Shown here piece by piece: positions 1-10,546 of a DNA stretch of 64,000 bases. Position numbers and translations under genes: made by a program. The DNA comes from Porticoccaceae bacterium (GTDB lineage Bacteria > Pseudomonadota > Gammaproteobacteria > Pseudomonadales > Porticoccaceae): assembly GCA_002702725.1 (NCBI GenBank), contig PABE01000158.1, positions 1 to 64,000 on the forward strand, in the 5' to 3' direction. The notes beneath the pieces are model-generated. The model made no database searches. It was not told the origin of the DNA and saw only the letters and a list, made by a program, of their open reading frames with translations. Numbering within the stretch: the first letter of the stretch is position 1; each line of letters starts with the position of its first letter.

Positions 1-411
1 ACTACACACGGCCTGATTTTATCCTGACCTCAGGTGCCGGAGATACGTTCAAGACCAAACTGTTCTGGAGCTTTGGACCACAGCTCATCGGTTGGTTTTT
101 GACGCTTCTGGTCATGGACAACCTGTTCCGCTGAGTCAAAACGACACTGGTAGCGATTTGCAGGAAATCCCGCCCATTTTGTTAGATCAAGAGCCATTTC
201 AACCGCATGACTACCTGGGTGCGGATTATGGGCTTCGGTTGATACAAAGTGGGCACGGTAAGCGAGTGCTGGCATAGCCACCATTTCTCGGCAATGCCCC
301 TCAATGAGGGGAAATTGAACTTGTCCCTTACAAGTACAGCAGTTGACTCTCCCATTGTTGCAAGCAAAGCCGCTTCATCGTTTTCCTTTGGCGATACCGA
401 CCATTAACAGG

Positions 412-443
412 CCTGGCTCCACCAAAGGAGCCAGGGTCTTTTT
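412..443 (+). terminator. Intrinsic terminator, first of a tandem pair
   Basis: A perfect 9-bp stem (CCTGGCTCC with GGAGCCAGG) around an ACCAAA loop is followed by GTCTTTTT on the plus strand. This is a classical Rho-independent terminator. No upstream plus-strand gene could be identified. Confidence 0.75.
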
Positions 444-460
444 GATAGGCGGTGCAGTGT

Positions 461-496
461 TAGGGGGTATCGCAATGCGATACCCCCTATTTTTTT
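461..496 (+). terminator. Intrinsic terminator, second of a tandem pair
   Basis: A near-perfect 14-bp palindrome (461-474 with 476-489, arms TAGGGGGTATCGCA and TGCGATACCCCCTA) is followed by seven T residues. It is strong and lies only 17 bp after the previous terminator. Confidence 0.8.
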
Positions 497-739
497 GCAT
501 ATTTCCAAGGTCGTCTTTTAGTATAGTTGGTTGTTTTCAGTCAGCTCAGACTGCTGGAGTAGCGGAGTAGCCACAACCTGGAGCCATTGAGGGTACTCTG
601 AAAACATTTGGTTAGTGGTGCCGATATCTCGCTCATACCATCCCTCTTACTTTCCATTTTTTTGTTTAGATGCATCGCCTAACGAATAGTCAACGTGATG
701 TAATACCACCTCCCCTCGGCGAATCCTGTTCGGCGACAA

Positions 740-1027
740 TTAGGATGACCGGCGATCAAGATAATTGACGCCAGACAGAATCCAGTTAATCCCCAAGCCC
801 AAGACAGCATGCCCCATGCTCTGAAGCAGTTTTGCGTAGCATTTCAGCTGAGGCCGATAAACACCGAATGCCACTTCCGGGTTCTCAACCTGATCTGACT
901 TGTGGTCAATAATCCATACGCCACCCTCTGTTTCCAGCACCAGGTCGGCGGTGCCGGATGCCACGGTGCGTAGCGTACGTTCTTTCGCTGTTGAATCGTG
1001 ATCTACCCATGCAACTTGAGATGGCAC
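740..1027 (-). pseudogene. RecB/AddA-type nuclease fragment, in frame after qatD
   Basis: A 95-residue product that matches the C-terminal PD-(D/E)XK nuclease core of UvrD-like helicase-nucleases (AddA/RecB type). The core motifs are visible: GTAD (D28), IIDHKS (D41 and K43) and Q60-x3-Y64. No helicase part is present. The candidate GTG start at 1027 is in the same reading frame as qatD, separated from it only by the qatD TAA and one codon, so readthrough would make a QatD-nuclease fusion. Two readings are possible: the tail of a helicase-nuclease gene whose 5' part was replaced by the Qat operon, or a small co-transcribed nuclease subunit. I favour the remnant because the usual family members exceed 1000 residues and the Qat system as known has four genes. 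Confidence 0.55.
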
Positions 1028-1030
1028 GGT

Positions 1031-1792
1031 TTATCCCCCACTCACGTGTATTCCATCAGAGCTAGCAAGGTATCTAGACAGCCGTAAACCGTTCGCTCGA
1101 AGCAATAATTCCGATTCTTTTCTCTGTATACCCCATATCTCGGCAAGTTTGACTGCCACAGTGGCAGCTTCCCACGGCATGACAGACGCACCACGAACTT
1201 TGGCGAATGGCCCATCACTTTCAGGAACTACACGATCACGGGGCATTTGACCCGCTAATCTCCGGCCATTAGCAGAAGCCAACATTGCAGGCCCAACGCT
1301 GAACCAACAGCCCATCTCCTTGGCTCGGGAAAGTTGCGAAGGTGAATCAGTAAACCAGTGGAGGACAGCTACCCCAAAACCCGAATGGGCTTCAAGTAAA
1401 CCCAGCACTTCCTTTGCAGACGATCGAGAGTGAATACTAAGGACACGCCCCCCGAGAGTTACACTATGCTGCAGAACTGACTGAAATATGTTCTTCTGTA
1501 GTTCAAAATGCTGCTTGTAGCGGGAAGAGCCATCAAGGCCGACTTCACCAACCCCAGAATACAGTTCCATTTGTGAAAGCAGCATCTCCAACTCGCCGAA
1601 CTTCTTATCTGCCACTTCTGGGTGAAGACCGGGAGAAATAAAGATTCGCTCTGATGCTGGAAGGACTTTTGATGTTGCTGCGAAAGCTCTGGGGCTGGTA
1701 GTGACCAACCAAACAAACTCGACCCTATCCGATGCTTCCACATAAACCTTTCGTGCATCAGGATAAAGATCCAAGTGGCAATGAAAGTCCAT
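1031..1792 (-). CDS. qatD: QatD, TatD-like metal-dependent nuclease of the Qat antiphage system
   Basis: A 253-residue TatD-family protein. The metal-ligand pattern of a TIM-barrel amidohydrolase-fold DNase is readable: H4-x-H6 at the N-terminus, E83 in GEVGLDG, H121, H145 and D193 in ESDGPF. Housekeeping TatD proteins are about 260 residues, so this is full length. It is the last gene of a four-gene operon with qatA, qatB and qatC, and its start codon overlaps the qatC stop by one base, which implies translational coupling. In the published QatABCD system all four proteins contribute to phage defence. The exact DNA substrate of this nuclease is not known from sequence. A RecB-like nuclease fragment follows in the same frame after the stop codon. 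Confidence 0.88.
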   Translation of the reverse strand: MDFHCHLDLYPDARKVYVEASDRVEFVWLVTTSPRAFAATSKVLPASERIFISPGLHPEVADKKFGELEMLLSQMELYSGVGEVGLDGSSRYKQHFELQKNIFQSVLQHSVTLGGRVLSIHSRSSAKEVLGLLEAHSGFGVAVLHWFTDSPSQLSRAKEMGCWFSVGPAMLASANGRRLAGQMPRDRVVPESDGPFAKVRGASVMPWEAATVAVKLAEIWGIQRKESELLLRANGLRLSRYLASSDGIHVSGG

Positions 1793-3048
1793 CAGATTAT
1801 GCCGTCCCTGCGAAGCACAACTGCAAGCTCTATTAATCCCTGTTCAATAACACGGCGGTATTGAGGCCGATCCGCCTGAGAGGCAAACGACAACGTGGCC
1901 CCCAGAAAAGAATCGATGCCTTGTTGCTCAGAGGAAAGAACTGCGCAAGCCACGGCCATGGGATCATCCGCCTTTGTCTTACCTGCGGATAATAAAGACG
2001 GAAATTTGTAATGTGTTGTATCAACTTGCCCCCAATGCTGGATGGCAGCCTTGCGAACCATACATGGCACACAACGTCCACAGTGCGTGCGATTGTAGGT
2101 ACGAAAACGACCACAGCTAGTTGTGTCACAAGCATGTTTTTTCAACATTGACTGATCAGCGCATTCTTCCAGCATCTCCCCTTTGGTTTTAAATCGGTAG
2201 GGCATGATTAGACTGGCTTTAATATCCAGATCTACCAACAACTCCTGAAGCATGGTCATAAATAACGGGTATGTAGTTCTGGTACTAAAACTGGCCATCC
2301 TTCCTGGCAATAAAGGCGGGTTGATGCTTATGAACCCATTTTCCGCCACAAGGATCTCTGCTTTTTCCATTGGTAGCAGCGATGTCGCAAGCACTGCCAG
2401 ACCATAGAAGGCCATTGAGCGAGCTCTTGTGGATGTCTCTTTCTTACCTTTGAATACAACACGGTGGCTCCACTGCTGATGCCAATCGCCACCACCAAGG
2501 TCATTGGCATATTTAATTTGTCGGGCTGAATCTTCAAAAGCGAGTTGTGATACAAAGATTGGCTTACGACCTTGCGCTACAGCATTGATCCCCCCTATCA
2601 GGCTATCGAGGCCACCTGAAAGCAAAGCGACACAGTCACGATCGCAAAGCCGGCGCTGGCCGTTGGGTGGGACAGGGCCACCTGCTGAGAATTGCAACGT
2701 CCAAAAATCGCCAGTCAATACACGCAACATCTTCTCGACAAGCTGACGATTGGCCTCCCATGGCGCGGGGTCATTGAGTGTGATATCAAGTTCAATCTGA
2801 CGGGTCCATCCATCGGCGCTTTCCTTTCGGAGAACGGACACATCAGCCGCATAGACAGCAAAGCAAAAAAGTACAAAATCCCACACTGGCACCGACGGGG
2901 CATAACCTTCCTTTTCCAGCTCTCGAAGCCAGCCATGGGCTATACGACCAACTTCAGGTTGGGGTGACGACTCCAGAAATGTGAATGCCTGGACATCCGG
3001 AGGAATATGATCCGGTAGCGATTTAACACTCGAACAAATAATTTTCAT
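1792..3048 (-). CDS. qatC: QatC, QueC-like PP-loop protein of the Qat antiphage system
   Basis: A 418-residue protein with an N-terminal extension of about 135 residues followed by a QueC-like (7-cyano-7-deazaguanine synthase) PP-loop ATPase domain. The PP-loop motif SGGLDS is at residues 144-149. A cysteine cluster near the C-terminal third (CDTTSC and HCGRCVPC) matches the zinc site of QueC. QueC adenylates and amidates carboxy-deazaguanine in queuosine synthesis. QueC-like proteins in defence loci are thought to modify proteins or nucleic acids; the substrate here cannot be told from sequence. No queD, queE or queF genes are adjacent, which supports the defence role. The start overlaps the qatB stop (ATGA) and the stop overlaps the qatD start, so all four genes are probably made from one message. 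Confidence 0.9.
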   Translation of the reverse strand: MKIICSSVKSLPDHIPPDVQAFTFLESSPQPEVGRIAHGWLRELEKEGYAPSVPVWDFVLFCFAVYAADVSVLRKESADGWTRQIELDITLNDPAPWEANRQLVEKMLRVLTGDFWTLQFSAGGPVPPNGQRRLCDRDCVALLSGGLDSLIGGINAVAQGRKPIFVSQLAFEDSARQIKYANDLGGGDWHQQWSHRVVFKGKKETSTRARSMAFYGLAVLATSLLPMEKAEILVAENGFISINPPLLPGRMASFSTRTTYPLFMTMLQELLVDLDIKASLIMPYRFKTKGEMLEECADQSMLKKHACDTTSCGRFRTYNRTHCGRCVPCMVRKAAIQHWGQVDTTHYKFPSLLSAGKTKADDPMAVACAVLSSEQQGIDSFLGATLSFASQADRPQYRRVIEQGLIELAVVLRRDGII

Positions 3049-3911
3049 GATTCAGAAAACACCGTTAGTGCATCTTGAAGAGCGGCATTCGCAATCTCCC
3101 TCATCGCTCTTGGTGCACCACCGGCACGAGCCATTTGCATAGATCGATTGACAACCACCATTACGTAATCGAGAACCTGCCCCAAGCGATTCTGCACGAG
3201 CTGGGGCGCATATTTCAGCTTTTCAAATACCTGACCAAGCTCAAGCTGAATCCGGTTATAAACATCAAAAGCCAACGTGTACGCCATCAAGTTGGCGATT
3301 TGATCGTCCGTCAAATTAAAGATATCGGCGTTCGGTTCCACTTCGTAGAGATGTGCAATAGCATGATCCATGGAGTGTCTGGCTGAATCCTCGTCAACAC
3401 TCCCTCCCGTTGGAATTAATTTCTGCACGACTTCGAGTGCGGTTTCCTTGGCAGAAAGTCCGCGCTGCTTTATTGAATCGACCCAAGTATTAATGCTTGG
3501 ATCAGAACCGTCGCGAGCGGTTGCAAGAAATCCACCCAAAGACGATGCGGCAATTGCGCTTGTCCGCATTCGACTCGCGGCTCTGGACGATCCTCCCATG
3601 CCCTTCTTCACAAAGCTTGAAACACCTCGGCGCAGGTCGGAGCTGCTACCAGACCGTACAAACCCGGTCAATGCACCACGAGCCTGTTGATACCGTCCTG
3701 GCGGAGCTTTGGCAGAACCGGCAGGTGGTGTCGTCGGATTCTGATTATCCTCCCCATCCTCTGTGCTGCTGCCGTCATCTGAGGGGGTTGCGCCCGGGCT
3801 TAGGGGAACTTCCGCGTAGTCGCTATCAATACCGGCACCAGCATCATCCAGCCATGGAGGATCAAAGGGCGCGCCTGTACCCGCACCGGAACTCGATGCT
3901 GACGTACCCAT
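3045..3911 (-). CDS. qatB: QatB, Qat antiphage system protein of unknown function
   Basis: A 288-residue protein placed between the KAP ATPase and the QueC-like gene, the position of QatB. The first 80 residues are rich in Gly, Ser, Pro and acidic residues and are probably disordered. It opens with MGTSASSSG, resembling the Gly/Ser-rich opening I recall for QatB proteins. The rest is predicted helical, with a Gly/Ser/Ala-rich segment around residues 100-130 and no enzyme motif I can name. The start overlaps the qatA stop by one base and the stop overlaps the qatC start. The function is not established; inferred from position it may be an adaptor or the substrate of the QueC-like enzyme. Confidence 0.85.
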   Translation of the reverse strand: MGTSASSSGAGTGAPFDPPWLDDAGAGIDSDYAEVPLSPGATPSDDGSSTEDGEDNQNPTTPPAGSAKAPPGRYQQARGALTGFVRSGSSSDLRRGVSSFVKKGMGGSSRAASRMRTSAIAASSLGGFLATARDGSDPSINTWVDSIKQRGLSAKETALEVVQKLIPTGGSVDEDSARHSMDHAIAHLYEVEPNADIFNLTDDQIANLMAYTLAFDVYNRIQLELGQVFEKLKYAPQLVQNRLGQVLDYVMVVVNRSMQMARAGGAPRAMREIANAALQDALTVFSES

Positions 3912-5782
3912 TATTTCCTCCTCGCATTAGTGATTGCCCGCTTGACAGACTCCTGTGCATCCGCATCGCTTACCCACTTGTCCAGAATGTCCTTTGCCCA
4001 ATCACAGTCCGCCAAAGCAGAAACAAATCCGGGAGCAAGCTGAGCGATAGGCGCTTGACTAATGAATCCAGCCGCACGCGGCCCCGCACTTGGGTGAATG
4101 CGGCAAACCTCAGTCAACATCAAAATTTCGTCATGCTTCTGCCAAGTTCTACCGGACCGCCTTGCATCCCACGCCCTCGCCATAGCAAGACCAGATTGAA
4201 TATCCCCGGCCTCTCGAATCTGTTGTTTTAATGCATCATTTGATGTTCGAGCGGAAACCAGCGAATCACGCAGCGCCTTGCCAGCGGCATTTAGCTCATC
4301 CGCGCCAAAATCCCTGATCGTACTGTCGCGGCTTAAATGCAATATAGGCCTCAAGTCCATGTCGCCAAGAGGTGGTTCGAGCCTGAGCCACTCACGCGAA
4401 AACGCTTTGTCGCCAAAGAGTGCGGGAAGCTTTTGATCCTCATCTTTCGCAACTTCTTCTGCCTCGCGAAGAATTTCAACTTTGCCTTCGTTCTCAGCAG
4501 AGACCCTTTCTGCAAGTGCATTCGCGATTGATTCATCGCAACGTTCAAGAAGGTGCCACTTCGCTAAAACCTGGACATCCACGTCGATGTTTTGAGGTTT
4601 AGCTAGCGTCTTGCGCAGGAATACGGTGTTGAGAAAGCGTTTGACCAATCTCGGATTAGCTTGAACCGTACTTGCACTAAATAGCAGCGGAGCCAACCGC
4701 TCTGCCAACCCCATCAAACCCAGAAGCTCAGAATTCCCTTGCGGAGCGAGACTTTCCAAAAACGTCAGGTCTACGGACTTCCCGGTCCATGTTTCTCTCA
4801 ATCGCGTCTCGACACTGGATTTCGCAGAATCAAAGGTTTCAGCGTCAAGCTGACCATTGCGATGAGCGCGCTCCAAGAACAATAATGCGGTATAGGCTTT
4901 AGTCTCATTCGGACCCAGTCTTGGTACACGCAGTGGCACTTGTATCAACTTGTCGAAGTAGTTAGTTGCGATATCATCATCTAGGCCAGTACCTGCAAAA
5001 TGCACACGCACAGCACCACGAATAAAGACATCATCTGCGGCAATAACGAATGCACTTCGCCGCAAAAATAGCAGTAGACGAATTGCCTCCAGTGTGGAAA
5101 TGGCAGTTTTAGGTAGGCACCTATCCAGGTCGTCGACAAAAACGATCAGCGTGATCCTTAGCTCTTCGAGAAGATCTTCCAGCGCATCCCGGAATGACTG
5201 GATTTCTTTGGGGAGTGAAATGGGCTGAGCTTCATTCAACAGCCCTTTTGTAGCACTTTGTGCTTCCTGTAATGCAGCATGCCCTTCCTGGACAGATTTA
5301 TTCCTCCATGCTTCCGTGCCGGATTCCACCACCTTCCCAATGAGACCGACGGGAACCCCTGTGATGATTGTGGCAGCCGTCTCTCCTCCAAGCTGGGCCA
5401 GTCGCAGGAGATTAATTCGCTTTACAAGTGACTTGGCCTTATCAAGCAGGCCTGCATCTTCCTCGGATTCCTTGAGAACCGCGTCCCCCACTGTTTGCAG
5501 AAGTGCCGTTCGGGCGTCTTCAAAACCTTGATATAGCCATGGGTTGAACGTAACGACTATATACCTTGTACTACCCTGCCCATCTGCTTTCTTGTTGGAA
5601 ACCGGGTCAGGTGATAATTCCGATGCGACCATTCGGACGAGGGAGGATTTACCCATGCCCCAACCACCAGATATGCCGATAGAGATTGGCTCGCCTCCTG
5701 CGTCCCGAACGAGCTCAGCACAAGCCTTGGCTACAAGCCGGAAGTTGACATAGTCAACAGTAGTCTCGTTGTCATGCCACAT
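3911..5782 (-). CDS. qatA: QatA, KAP-family P-loop NTPase of the Qat antiphage system
   Basis: A 623-residue KAP-family ATPase. Walker A is GGWGMGKSS at about residues 39-47. Walker B is FVDDLDRC near residue 215, the characteristic KAP form. The segment TFNPW after Walker A is also typical. Many KAP NTPases have membrane helices between these motifs; here there is only one short, weakly hydrophobic Ala/Gly/Ile stretch, so the protein is probably soluble or peripheral. It is the first large gene of qatABCD and is likely the ATP-driven sensor or remodelling part. An AGGAA ribosome site precedes the ATG. A 35-codon open frame (5794-5901) ends 11 bases before this start. The promoter must lie in the 300-bp region shared with the divergent WYL operon. 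Confidence 0.9.
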   Translation of the reverse strand: MWHDNETTVDYVNFRLVAKACAELVRDAGGEPISIGISGGWGMGKSSLVRMVASELSPDPVSNKKADGQGSTRYIVVTFNPWLYQGFEDARTALLQTVGDAVLKESEEDAGLLDKAKSLVKRINLLRLAQLGGETAATIITGVPVGLIGKVVESGTEAWRNKSVQEGHAALQEAQSATKGLLNEAQPISLPKEIQSFRDALEDLLEELRITLIVFVDDLDRCLPKTAISTLEAIRLLLFLRRSAFVIAADDVFIRGAVRVHFAGTGLDDDIATNYFDKLIQVPLRVPRLGPNETKAYTALLFLERAHRNGQLDAETFDSAKSSVETRLRETWTGKSVDLTFLESLAPQGNSELLGLMGLAERLAPLLFSASTVQANPRLVKRFLNTVFLRKTLAKPQNIDVDVQVLAKWHLLERCDESIANALAERVSAENEGKVEILREAEEVAKDEDQKLPALFGDKAFSREWLRLEPPLGDMDLRPILHLSRDSTIRDFGADELNAAGKALRDSLVSARTSNDALKQQIREAGDIQSGLAMARAWDARRSGRTWQKHDEILMLTEVCRIHPSAGPRAAGFISQAPIAQLAPGFVSALADCDWAKDILDKWVSDADAQESVKRAITNARRK

Positions 5783-5793
5783 TTCAGATTCCT

Positions 5794-5901
5794 TCAGTCT
5801 GGCTGGTTAGATTTACTCACCACAACACCAACCGCGACCATATTTTCACCCTGTTTCGCCTGAGAAACGATGCGGTTAAGCTTGTTTTCAGTGAAACTCA
5901 T
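5794..5901 (-). CDS. Candidate 35-residue leader or small protein upstream of qatA
   Basis: A short frame beginning MSFTENKLNRIVSQ and ending VVSKSNQPD. Its ATG is preceded by a purine-rich GGGAATGAG segment at a plausible ribosome-site distance, and its TGA stop is 11 bases upstream of the qatA ATG on the same strand. It could be a leader peptide, a small Qat accessory protein or chance. It has no recognisable motif. Because the frame is short, the evidence is only its position, its ribosome site and an amphipathic composition. Confidence 0.4.
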   Translation of the reverse strand: MSFTENKLNRIVSQAKQGENMVAVGVVVSKSNQPD

Positions 5902-5991
5902 ATTCTCATTCCCAAGTCAGCAACATGACATTCAGCGCCCTGCTAAACATCACTCCCATGGCCCAGAATTAAATCATGATCATTTTGATGA

Positions 5992-6012
5992 TGTCAACAA
6001 ATCATATTGACA
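5992..6012. promoter_or_regulatory. Inverted repeat, probable WYL-repressor operator
   Basis: TGTCAA at 5992-5997 and TTGACA at 6007-6012 are perfect inverted half-sites separated by nine bases, and the right half coincides with the -35 hexamer of the proposed promoter. Just to the left, ATCATGATC and GATGATG make a second, imperfect dyad. WYL regulators of defence operons (CapW and BrxR types) are known to repress their own promoters through inverted repeats, so this is a natural operator candidate. It could also influence the divergent qat promoter. Confidence 0.5.
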
Positions 6013-6036
6013 TTATTTCCATATCTTTAATATTAT
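6007..6036 (+). promoter_or_regulatory. Sigma-70 promoter of the WYL/SNF2/DUF1156 operon
   Basis: TTGACA at 6007-6012 and TATTAT at 6031-6036 are separated by 18 bases in an AT-rich patch, pointing toward the WYL gene at 6084. The predicted transcript would start near 6043 and leave a leader of about 40 bases. The near-consensus hexamers imply a strong promoter that needs repression. Confidence 0.6.
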
Positions 6037-6083
6037 AGGAGCCTTCTCGATCCGATCCGACCCGAGCCACACTGGACAAACAC

Positions 6084-6985
6084 ATGCCCAACCCCATCCC
6101 AATGGATACCAACCAAGCACAGCGAGAGCGGCTGTCGCACATTGATTTCAAAGCGTGTTTTTTGGGAGCTATCGGGCGCAGCGATCTGGTGGCCCGCTTT
6201 GGCATAAAGGAAGCCGCTGCCACCAGGGACATTACCCTATACAAGGATTTGGCCCCGGAGAACCTGGAATACGACACCAAAGCCAAGATCTACATCCGGG
6301 CACCCTCCTTTGAACCCCTGTTCGATTACTCCCCCAGCCAGGCCCTGGCTGCACTGGCCCACGGATTCGGCGATGACTTTGTCGGTAAGCATAAGGCTCT
6401 GATTGCCTGCGAGGCCCCGGCACAGCTCAACAACCCAGACTTGGAGACTCTGTCCGTACTGACCCGAGCCATCCATCAGCACAAAGCGGTCAGCCTGGTG
6501 TATCGCTCCCTCAGCAGCGGCCGCAGCACGCGCGAGGTGGTTCCATTTGCGCTGGTTGATAACGGTCTGCGTTGGCACATCCGTGGCTACGACCGGAAAC
6601 GCTTAAGATTCTCCGACTTTGTAATTACCCGAATCTCCGACCCGGAAATCCTTGACGGGCCTATAAAGGAGCACGAAAACCGGGAACAGGACATCCAGTG
6701 GAATCGAATCGTCGAGTTGGAAATCGTCCCTCACCCCAAACTCAAGCACCCCAAGACCATTGAAACGGATTACGCCATGGAGAATGGCGTATTGAAGGTC
6801 AATGTTCGGGCTGCCGTGGCGGGTTACGTCCTCCGGCGCTGGAACGTCGACTGCTCAGAAAAACACAGCATGGATGGCTCTGAATACCACCTCTGGCTAA
6901 AAAATAGGCAGGCGCTGTATGGCGTTGATAACCTCGTTATCGCACCCGGTTACAGCCAGAGCAACCAGATTACCAAGGAAGGCGC

Positions 6986-6989
<4 letters not shown>
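6084..6989 (+). CDS. WYL-domain transcriptional regulator (BrxR/CapW-like)
   Basis: A 301-residue protein with an N-terminal winged-helix DNA-binding region (about residues 10-70, with the run [11 protein letters not shown] typical of the recognition region), a central WYL domain (about 125-205, with [11 protein letters not shown] and [10 protein letters not shown]) and a C-terminal WCX-like extension ending near residue 295. This layout matches repressors found in front of BREX, CBASS and other defence operons. WYL domains sense nucleic-acid or nucleotide ligands, so this protein may release its promoter during infection. It lies directly downstream of a strong promoter overlapped by inverted repeats, suggesting autoregulation. 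The stop overlaps the start of the SNF2 gene (ATGA). No good ribosome site precedes 6084, so the next ATG at 6102 is a possible alternative start. Confidence 0.82.
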
Positions 6990-10537
<3,548 letters not shown>

Positions 10538-10546
10538 GGTTCATCA

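Larger units (their letters stand above)
1..739. other. Left-end stretch without a recognisable gene
   Basis: No convincing gene is seen here. Short open frames exist on both strands (for example a 84-codon frame on the minus strand at 30-284) but none resembles a family I know, and frames on the minus strand overlap and break into each other, as expected for a decayed gene. The only clear signals are two consecutive hairpin terminators on the plus strand at 412-443 and 461-496, which imply that some plus-strand transcript ends here. The stretch belongs to the genomic island, whose left boundary is not in the window. Confidence 0.5.

Noticed and set aside
1-60. Left attachment site of the island
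   Set aside because: The tRNA-Leu 3' sequence was looked for at the left edge and not found, so the boundary must lie outside the window.
1792-3048. Housekeeping queuosine gene queC
   Set aside because: Long N-terminal extension, no queD/E/F nearby and the KAP/TatD neighbours identify it as QatC.
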